64,000 nt of DNA from Polytrichum commune (taxonomy: Eukaryota > Streptophyta > Polytrichopsida > Polytrichales > Polytrichaceae), in assembly GCA_950295325.1 (NCBI GenBank), contig OX485803.1, forward strand, positions 76,275,554-76,339,553, read 5' to 3'. Below are positions 56,282-64,000 of the stretch, piece by piece (position 1 is the stretch's first letter; each line of letters begins with the position of its first letter). A model generated the notes under the pieces. That model was not told the origin of the DNA, made no database searches, and saw nothing but the letters and a program-made list of their open reading frames with translations. The translations under genes and the position numbers were made by a program.

Positions 56282-56409
56282 GTGAACCCCCCCCCCCAAC
56301 CTGGTTAACCGCGCATTACAATCATTTTGCACTTAAAAAATGAACGTGTGACACGTTTGGGTCTTCCTCCCTAAACTAACACATGTGGTCTTGCATTGAC
56401 ACGTTGCAG

Positions 56410-56727
56410 GTTGCTCCCACCCGTAAACCTATGCGGTCTAGTGCGTCCATCGAGTTCGAGCGTATGTACGCCATGACCAGAAATGCGAGACAATCCACTT
56501 CATCGTATTCGAATTCTTCGACGTATATTTCGGGCGGCCGACGGACTCCAAAATGTGTTATGGATGGCGGTCACCCCAAGAATGGCTATAGTCGCGGGGC
56601 GGAGATTTTCAGGAATGTTGAAGCAATGCGAGCAAAAGAAGCTGCAGCAAAAGAAAAAGAGGCAAAAGAAAAAAAAACAAAAGAAAATGAAGCAAAAGAA
56701 AAAGAGGTAGTATCCGAGGCTAGATAG
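56410..56727 (+). CDS. orphan exon F, charged C-terminus
   Basis: Follows exon E across a 128-bp intron (acceptor GACACGTTGCAG, phase 0). It encodes RKPMRSSASIEFERMYAMTR, a Ser/Thr-rich part and a Lys/Glu/Ala-repeat helix before the TAG stop. No domain is recognised. The intron contains a degenerate palindrome half-site (GTTTGGGTC at 56354). Its phase-0 layout matches the rest of the unit. Confidence 0.45.
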   Translation, partial: VAPTRKPMRSSASIEFERMYAMTRNARQSTSSYSNSSTYISGGRRTPKCVMDGGHPKNGYSRGAEIFRNVEAMRAKEAAAKEKEAKEKKTKENEAKEKEVVSEAR

Positions 56728-56872
56728 GCCATAGTAGGCGTAGGGTTTTGGGCCATAGGCAAGAACATTTTGGGTCGCACTATCCAATGGATGTGTGGTG
56801 TTAGCATGATATGCATTTTACATGCCACACTTTGTATGTTTTTTTTTGCAATAATATAAGTTAGACATGATT

Positions 56873-57122
56873 TCCCCTTCCATATGGTCTAAGGTTTGGA
56901 GTGCCTTATTGTGTGCATTAATATGAATGTTTTAAGATTTCCCCTTCAATAAGATCTATGGTTTGGATTGCCCTACCTAAACCATATTCATACAAGCTCT
57001 CATATTTTGTGTGCATTAATATGAATGTTTTAAGATTTTCCCTTCAATAAGATCTATGGTTTGGATTGCCCTACCTAAACCATATTCATACAAGCTCTCA
57101 TATTTTGTGTGCATTAATATGA
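56873..57122 (+). repeat. 98-bp tandem repeats, left cluster
   Basis: About two and a half units containing TTAAGATTTTCCCTTCAATA, AGATCTATGGTTTGGATTGC, AAACCATATTCATACAAGC and GTGTGCATTAATATGAAT. The same units occur inverted at 63316-63570. Confidence 0.9.
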
Positions 57123-58810
57123 ATTGTGAACCCTTTGAGTGGTCCACCACTCTGCGGGATCACTTTTAGTTAGAATGTTAGGATTAAAAGTTAGAATTGA
57201 TAGGGAATTTAGGAAAAATTAGTTCATTTAGCATTTAGCCTAGAAGAAGGAAGGTCAAAATGAAACTAAGTAGTGCTAGAAGATAGCAAAGTAGAAAAAA
57301 TGTGCTAGCTAGTAAAAACAACTAGCTAAGCAAATATTAGTAGATGCTAGCTATTAAGCAAATGTTAGTAGATGCTAGCTAAGCAAGTGTTAGTTTATTA
57401 GTTAGTGTGAGGCACACAAGACTATTGGAGGTGTTTTACGTAAGAAGATAAAATCGGCGTGAAGACTTTTGAAGACAAAAAAGAAAGAGAGCAAGGGGGC
57501 TACTTGCCCACTTGCCCCCTTGCCAACTCGATGGCGAAAAATTAGAAAGATTTCTAGGTTCCCCGTCGGAGCCACCTCGGCGAGAGGGTGGCAACCTCAA
57601 CCGGGAAAACCCCCGAGCCAAAATTTCGGGAAAGGGTTTGAAAAATGGATCCGGTGGAGGAGGGGTCCAACCCTTTTGTGAGAGGGTTTAAAAACCCCTC
57701 CTTCCACCTTGTAGCTCTCTTTCTTTCTCTAGTTTTTGGGCGAAGCCCTGCTTCAATGTAGTTAGGAAAAAATCCTTTAGCATGTATTCTCAATGGTCTA
57801 GAAGAAAGGCTTGAGAACCTCCTCTACTCTCTCTCTCCTAGTTAGGTTGTGTGTTTATTAACACACCAACAAAATTATTCCTTCTTTTGTAGAGGTAGGT
57901 TGGATGGTAGAGTTTTGAGTAGAGGCATTATAGACCTCATCTGCCAATGCCCTGAAGGCTTAGTTCAAAAGCTAGAACAAGATACTTATCATTTTTCTCT
58001 TAGAGAGATTTCATATAGCTATCCATAGCCGTTTCCCATTTGTGATTTGGTTGAGATGACAATTAGTTATGGATTTTCAAAGATGGAGTAGAAAAACTGG
58101 GTGGTCTTGTGGGTAGCGGCTGCTGGATCAGACCTGCGAGCCCAATAGAAATTTTAATTCCAAGAAATTATATTTTTCCCAAGTAGAACTTTTGTGTAGC
58201 TTTCCAAAATGGCTTAGAACATTTGATTTGAGCATGATTTGAATTAGATATGAATTGTGCAAGATGGGACACATAGTTTGAGAACTTTTGGTTGACTGCT
58301 GCATTACAGAGGACCTGCTGGGTTCACTTCGGCTTACCTTTCTAATCACATATTTTTATCAAATACATCTTTTTAATATCTCTCCAGGGTCATATAGAAC
58401 GTTTGATTTGACTAAGATTTGAATTAGATATGAATTGTTGAAGGCGAGATACATAGTTTAAGCCTTCTTGATTGACTGCTGTGTTACAAGGAGTCCGCTG
58501 AATTTCTATTAGCTTAACCTGCTGATGTCATAATTTTTCTAGTTAGAGCTTGTTCATAGCTTTTCAATGGTATAAGGAAAGCCTAGATCCAAGTAGTAAG
58601 GAATGTGCTATAAATTTTTGAAGTTAGAAGGTAGATAGGTGGGTTGGAAGGGTCGGTTGAATCGACCTCACACTTCCAACCCTCATAACTTTTGCATTTC
58701 TTATCCGATTAGAGTGATTTTTAGATCATTGGAAAGATAATTTGGTGCACTAAGTATAAATATTATGCTTAGGATTAAATTACAGGGCAGAATAACACTT
58801 TATATTTTAA
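57123..58810 (+). mobile_element. probable LTR-retrotransposon remnant (noncoding)
   Basis: From TGTGAACCC at 57124 the sequence has features of a retrotransposon LTR/leader: a TATA-like GGGTTTAAAAACCCC (57683-57699) followed by a CT-rich stretch, then two diverged repeats with GATTTGAATTAGATATGAAT (58229 and 58410). No gag/pol coding region, matching second LTR or primer-binding site was found, so the class is not settled. Confidence 0.4.
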
Positions 58811-60272
58811 TTGTTAACTAAGATACGCTTACTACCAAACTAGTTACAAAGAAGGAGGCAAGGTCGACGCTCGGAAAGTGGAGCAAGGAAGGAGGTAGCG
58901 GCTCGGCCTACATCAAGCCCAAATCAACCGAGGAAAATTGAGGTAAATTAACTAACCTTAAGCCTTCCATTTAGGATTGGAGGGAGCACGGCTAAGGTAC
59001 GCATCTCTAAACCCACTCACCTATCTCGTAAGGTCAAGTGGCTTGACCACTTGACCGCCAAGGGAGTACCCAATTCCATTGTTTTCGGGGCCCTTGGTAT
59101 GTTTTGTGGTAGTAGCTTCATTTATTAGCAAGTTTCGTGTGTGGTAAGTCGGATTAATCACCGACACGACCACTCTGAATGTTGTTGGTGGAAAGGTGGG
59201 GTTAATGACCCGCGAATCCACTATTATGTTGTTGGCCCCATAGATTGGGAGTAATGGCCCCAATTTATGAAGATTGCGCAACAGGTTGAACCTACAGGTC
59301 GCCCGTCACCCTGGTCCCATTGAGTTGCATTTCGTGGTCTATCCAGTGTAAACACATTTAACAATCAAAACATACCAAATAAATCGTAAACCCTTGTTGG
59401 CAAGAGACCCGAGGTAAGGGGTGATGCCTAATATGTTAATGTAGTAAGTTAGGACGTGCAAACAAAAGTAAGTAATTAAGAAGGAATTTGTGTGAAGGGT
59501 GGGACTTAGGCCAAGTTCCCTCGCTTAGAAAACTAAATAGAACTAAATAAAGAAATAGGAAGAATTGAATGGTCCATCAAATTGTTGTTATTCCGTTCGT
59601 TGAGTTAAGGTGGTATGAGTCACACCCGGTTGGGTGTATCAGAACCATCCCAATTCACAAATTAGGATTGCCTTGGTTTCAAGGCTGGTGCGTCTGCGCG
59701 TAGAATAGGTTGTAGGTTAAGGTTAGAACTAGATATGAAATTGGTTAGTGGAGTTTAAAGCCACACTAGTAAAAAACTAAGGCCTAACTTCCGGAGGTAC
59801 TACGACGCATATTTAATCTCCCTTAAAAATCTAACTACTCACGTTATACACCTATCATCCGGGTTCGGCTTGGGCGCCTGCAAATGCAGGCCACCTTCAC
59901 CGAAGGGCTTGTGTGATACTTTTAGGCTCCCTCGAAAGGGGGTGGCCCAAAAGTACCACAACGTACCATGCGGAAACCTTAATTGAGGGCATCGAAGTGT
60001 AACCTCTATTTCAAAATGTGAGAGAATTTATGAACTCAAGATTGTTGGGATTATTTGTCATCCTATGATACTAACCATTGAATGGACATCACCCATTTTC
60101 TTACCTTGATGGGTGAATGCGTTGGAAGGGTTCATGTGCCTTGACATGTGTTTCATTTTTTTATTCTAGAGGTCGGAGGTGGTATAATAAAATACATTTA
60201 AAAATAATTCAAAACATTATTTAATGTTTTTTAAAATTGAAAACCATTGAAGACATCAATCCGTGAGGTTCT
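58811..60272. other. gene-free stretch, likely transposon-derived
   Basis: No gene. A perfect hairpin with 10-bp arms (GGTCAAGTGG / CCACTTGACC) is at 59032-59056. Confidence 0.4.
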
Positions 60273-60449
60273 TTATCGCAAATCATTGTTGAAAACATTC
60301 TCCTCTTCCGAGATTAGTTCTTCGAGCTCTTCTCCACCCATGTATTGATCCAAGACTACACCTGGATTGTCCCCGATGTGAAATTTGTCTTGTTCAATGT
60401 CGTCATTGTTGCCAAAAAAATGGGCAGGATGACCACGCTTCGAAGACAT
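60273..60449 (-). CDS. short open frame with acidic C-terminus (58 aa), unknown
   Basis: Starts MSSKRGHPAHFFGNNDDIEQ and ends with an acidic stretch containing GGEELEELISEEEN. The ordered, acidic composition is unlike random AT-rich translation and resembles a fragment of a transposon protein tail. No family is recognised. It may be noncoding. Confidence 0.25.
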   Translation of the reverse strand: MSSKRGHPAHFFGNNDDIEQDKFHIGDNPGVVLDQYMGGEELEELISEEENVFNNDLR

Positions 60450-62166
60450 TGCGAATGCAAACCATCATTCATGACTTGTTCGGTGTGCCATGTGGCGCAT
60501 TCCGTAGTCTGGTATTAGTTAGTTCATGTGGCAGGGTTTTAGGCTCAGGCGTTGCCGTTATGTTTGAATGTATTAATGCTACATGGCAATATGAAACAAA
60601 TTGGCAAAGTTGCGCTTGTCTATATTTGCCCTACTGGCCTAGACCGACTGTAGTAGTGATTTTATAATAAGAACATTAAAAATACCTCAAAATTTGATGA
60701 GTATTTTAAAATGCATTTTGAAATGCACATTTTAAAATAAATTTAAAATAGATGCACCACTAGCCTTGACCCTTGCATATTACCTGAATATAAGATAAGC
60801 CGCTTCCTTACATATAGATGTCGTACTTTATGATGTTCTTTGAAATATGTCCATTGTTTAACAAAATCCACTCATTTGAGGTGACAATGCATTGTGGCCC
60901 ATGTAATGCCTGCCATACAGTGCTTTATGCCATAATGCCAATCGTACGCCGTCTATCACCATCATTTCTTACTTTGTGTGGTGTCTGATGAGCCATACAG
61001 TTGATCTCAAATGTTAAGCATATTCCCCTCCATGCACCACATTTATTCACCAGTTTAGAAGTGTTTGGGCCATATATGCCGAAGTGCTATATTGTAATTC
61101 AAGGCAACAGGAAGCTTCAGATTATTGCCTAACCACTAGATACAAGTCATGATCCGCTTAGACTTTTCGTCAATTCGCTACACAAGAGCTTAGTTTACCA
61201 ACAGAAACATTTGGAGTTCATACATCCGAAATTTTCATGATTGTCGTAAACTTTACAAAAGATTAAGATCTGCTTTCGTTGCAGCAATTTAGCTCAATCT
61301 ATTACAGATGACTGCATCTCAGCGAGAGGCTACGGATTGACATCACGTGTTATTACCACTCCCCCGAGGTCGGAAGAGAATTCGGAACTCACTTCCATTC
61401 TCTTTCGCACACCTAGGTCCTATCGGTGACTCAGTCTAGCTCTTAAGACGTGGTCCAAACTGTCGCATCGAAGCCAAAGCTCTATGTACCTATGTACCAT
61501 ATATTGTCGTACAAAACAATGGAAGAACTGAATCTGCTGATGGAGGCGCCGTCAAATTATCCACAAGTGCTCTTGGAATTTCAACACCTACGGGGGTGAC
61601 ATGGCTCTGCACCATCAGGTTAAGATTCTTTCTCAATTGAACAACTGGGAAGACACTGGAATGTAGGGCCGCAAATTAGAGAATCTTTCTGTATGTCAAG
61701 CGATATTTGATGTAGTGGGGCTCTGTGAAGAGCTTCTAAGATGTCGTGGTTTTGCACAACAACTGTTGAGTTTATTACTTACATATACTCAATATGTCAT
61801 GATATATTGTTGAGGACGACAACATGGTACCCAGTTCCTATTATTTACAATGTTTCTTTCAATCCCGCAGACAGATCACAAGAGATAGTCATCCACAAAG
61901 GCCTTCTTTAGTTTAGTGCTTTACAATAACACTTCCACTCAGGGTGTCTTTATTTCGATTACAAAGTAGTACACACACAACTGCATACATCATACATATG
62001 AAACATCTGCAACGATTGGTATAAAGTATAAACATCGTGATCATATCTTATCCCTAGTCTGACATGCAAGCAAGCACTGAACAAAGATCATGATATCAAA
62101 AGCCAAGTCAAGACCATATGTCATGCATTCCTACAGGCCTGTCTTCAACACTCTTCGGCCACCACC
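60450..62166. other. gene-free stretch
   Basis: No gene supported on either strand; AT-rich with short frames only. Confidence 0.45.
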
Positions 62167-62773
62167 TTACAATGGAGGATATGGCTGGTCGGAGGGGACG
62201 AGGTTGACCAACTGAGGGAGGTTGGCTCTGATAGAATTCGCCATGAGGTTTGCATAGAGGATCCGAATGGAATTCGCACGCTGGGGGGTACCCGAAGTCT
62301 CGAAGGCATCGGTGAGCCCATCCCTCAACCTGTACACGTAGGAATACACACATGCGAAGGATCTACGCGGGGCGTTGTATGACAACGCCAGCTGGATATG
62401 GCCGTAGACGTTGTTAGAAGGAACTGTGGGCGCCCCACCTTTACCAAGGTGGAGGACCCTCTTGTTGAGGGAGATGATATCCCAAATTTCATGAGCACCA
62501 TCACCTGGGTTTCTCAGGCGCTCAATGAGAAAGCCTGCGACTAAATGCTTCAGCCTGTCCGTAGTACTTCCGAGGCCTTCCTTCGCACCGAGTACTCTGA
62601 AAAGCTCGAAGAGGCCTCTCAAAATCTGCAAGGCGCTGCAACCCGGCCCTATGGCGGCCCCACGGAGCTCTCCATTTGAAGGTGGCTTGATGCCCCAATC
62701 TGCTACAGTCTTATGAGCCCTTCCGAGCAGAGTAGGGGTGGGCACTGTTGGTCCATATGCGCACAGGGCACAC
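62167..62773 (-). pseudogene. 5'-truncated coding remnant of unknown family
   Basis: An open, GC-richer frame of about 200 codons on the minus strand, containing GCSALQILRGLFELFRVLGA, STTDRLKHLVAGFLIERLRN and LVPSDQPYPPL before the stop. It has no ATG at its 5' end. Instead the frame runs directly into the Copia-type LTR that begins at 62774, so the start has apparently been cut away by that insertion. An upstream exon is the alternative, but the acceptor there is poor. The product family is not recognised. Confidence 0.4.
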
Positions 62774-62977
62774 TGTGATTTGTACACTTGTCACCTTAGG
62801 GTTAAAAGTAGAAGTTAAGTTAGGGTTAGGCGTAGCTGATTAGGGTTAGCATTAATTAATTAGGTTTAGGGACTTTGTATTTATTCTTAAGCCTCTCAAG
62901 GCTCTAATCGAACAGTTTGTTTCGAGTCAGTGAGTCTGTCTCTACATCGAAATAGTATTTTAGTCACGATACCAACA
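62774..62977 (+). mobile_element. Copia-type LTR
   Basis: A segment of about 200 bp beginning TGT and ending CCAACA, directly followed by a Copia primer-binding site. It contains a TATA-like TTGTATTTATTC and TTAGGGTTAG repeats. The 5' limit may be 62774 or 62781. No second LTR lies in the window. Confidence 0.65.
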
Positions 62978-62989
62978 TGGTATCAGAGC
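62978..62989 (+). other. Copia primer-binding site (initiator tRNA-Met)
   Basis: TGGTATCAGAGC, the classic plant Copia primer-binding site complementary to the initiator tRNA-Met, adjacent to the LTR end. Confidence 0.9.
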
Positions 62990-63041
62990 AGGTTAGAAGC
63001 ATGTAGTATAGGACTAGAAGCTCGATCTGTCTCTCTTTCAG

Positions 63042-63233
63042 ATGTCGTCCATTGAAGTTGACACAACAGCTAGCCACCAGACTCTTAGGAATCATTCCTC
63101 CACCATGGCCGGAGATAGTAACACTATATTCGTTAAATTGAGACTTTTTGGGCATTTTGAGACATTCATAGAAATAAGAACAAGGATAAATGGAACACAT
63201 ATTGGTGAAAGTTGTAAGATGCGAACACTTTGA
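63042..63233 (+). pseudogene. truncated Copia gag start
   Basis: ATG at the expected distance from the primer-binding site, then SSIEVDTTASHQTLRNHSS and TIFVKLRLFGHFETFIEIRT, ending after 63 codons. The position and leader fit a Copia gag. No zinc knuckle or pol follows, so the element is cut off after about 200 bp of gag. Confidence 0.5.
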
Positions 63234-63315
63234 AGCGGGTGTTTAGACCAAGAACCCCATTAATAACTCATATTTGTGATGGTATAGGGTGGGCAATCGA
63301 AACCTTAGACCAAAT

Positions 63316-63570
63316 TGAAGGGGACATCTTAAAACATTCATATTAATGCACACAAAATATGAGAGCTTGTATGAATATGGTTTAGGTAGGGCAATCCAAA
63401 CCATAGATCTTATTGAAGGGAAAATCTTAAAACATTCATATTAATGCACACAAAATATGAGAGCTTGTATGAATATGGTTTAGGTAGGGCACTCCAAACC
63501 ATAGATCTTATTGAAGGGAAAATCTTAAAACATTCATATTAATGCACACAAAATATGAGAGCTTGTAATG
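63316..63570 (-). repeat. 98-bp tandem repeats, right cluster (inverted)
   Basis: Units begin at 63335, 63433 and 63531 (CATTCATATTAATGCACAC), exactly 98 bp apart. They are the reverse complement of the units at 56873-57122. Confidence 0.92.
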
Positions 63571-63595
63571 TATGGTTCAGGGTTGTCTATCGCGA

Positions 63596-64000
63596 CGTCA
63601 TGACGGTGTCGTGCCGTCATGTCGTGTCGTGTCGTGACGGACCCCTCCGTCACTACACAATAGGGTCCACGTAGGGTCAACATAGGGGGAACGGACTAGG
63701 GTGGGTAAAATACTTACCTTCTTGCCAAGGTGGCGTCCTATGTGGCAGAAAACGCCGACGTGGTCGTGGATATGCCTAGCGCCAGGTAAATCATTTTGCC
63801 ATTTTGTTTACCATTTTGTTAAAATCAAAGTAGTAAAAAACGACTAAGGAGGGTGTGGGGCGGACGGGGGTGGGGGGGGGGAACGGAGCGGACGGGGTCG
63901 GGAACGGGGTTGGGAACGGGAGCGGACGGGGTCGGGAACGGGGGCGGACGGGGGGAACGGGAGCGGACGGGTGGGGGAACGGAGCGGACGGGGGGAACGG
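63596..64000 (+). repeat. CGTCATGACG palindrome and G-rich minisatellite at window edge
   Basis: CGTCATGACG followed by GTCGTGTCGTGTCGTGACGG at 63597-63640, then from about 63847 irregular copies of GGAGCGGACGGGG and GGAACGGGG to the window end. Many G-runs of three or more in close spacing could form G-quadruplexes. Confidence 0.8.

Noticed and set aside
1-64000. tRNA or rRNA genes
   Set aside because: I looked for tRNA-like A/B box pairs and rRNA signatures while reading and found none convincing; a covariance-model scan would be needed to exclude them.

Overview
The window looks like nuclear DNA of a land plant, most likely a seedless one (moss, liverwort, hornwort, lycophyte or fern). 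The evidence is spliceosomal GT-AG introns, TTTAGGG-type telomere-like tracts, plant-like U1 snRNA genes, a Copia primer-binding site, and protein families (DUF3455, DUF7869-like) that I know from bryophytes and other seedless lineages. The species cannot be fixed from sequence alone. Coding density is very low: most of the 64 kb is AT-rich and built from old, nested, non-autonomous DNA transposons.

Layout. 1-19.4 kb: no convincing host gene. There are MITE families, a pogo/Tigger-like derivative with a broken transposase tail (5.07-6.12 kb) and a hAT-type element with a perfect 8-bp target duplication (12.16 kb). 19.4-22.8 kb: three diverged tandem copies of a block; two carry a complete U1 snRNA and the third keeps only the U1 upstream region. 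22.8-36.7 kb: more transposon debris, including a second hAT copy (29.06 kb). 37.29-38.17 kb: a two-exon secreted DUF3455 protein gene, with a broken duplicate of its promoter about 3.5 kb downstream.

41.3-56.7 kb is the most interesting part: two large, GC-richer, divergently transcribed units. On the minus strand is an intact two-exon gene of about 994 codons with a DUF7869-like, transposase-like protein. On the plus strand is a multi-exon gene whose phase-0 exons encode, in order, an unknown N-terminal domain, a ParB-like domain (DGQHS motif), a DNA N4/N6-methyltransferase-like domain with eroded motifs, a disordered acidic and proline-rich linker, and an FCP1/NIF-type HAD phosphatase-like domain. 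The introns and leaders of both units hold 37 copies of one inverted repeat, with arms GTTTGGGTCG and CGACCCAAAC around a two-base centre. I saw it nowhere else in the window. The centre tends to be constant within an array (AT in one intron, AG/CT in another, AC/GT in the third) and differs between arrays. I infer a gene-plus-site system: a possible mobile or selfish cassette whose own ParB-like or transposase-like protein recognises these sites, or a self-propagating intronic repeat. That link is inference.

56.8-64 kb: 98-bp tandem repeats occur in inverted orientation at both ends of a retrotransposon-like stretch. There is also a truncated coding remnant cut by a Copia LTR with its primer-binding site, and a G-rich minisatellite at the window edge.
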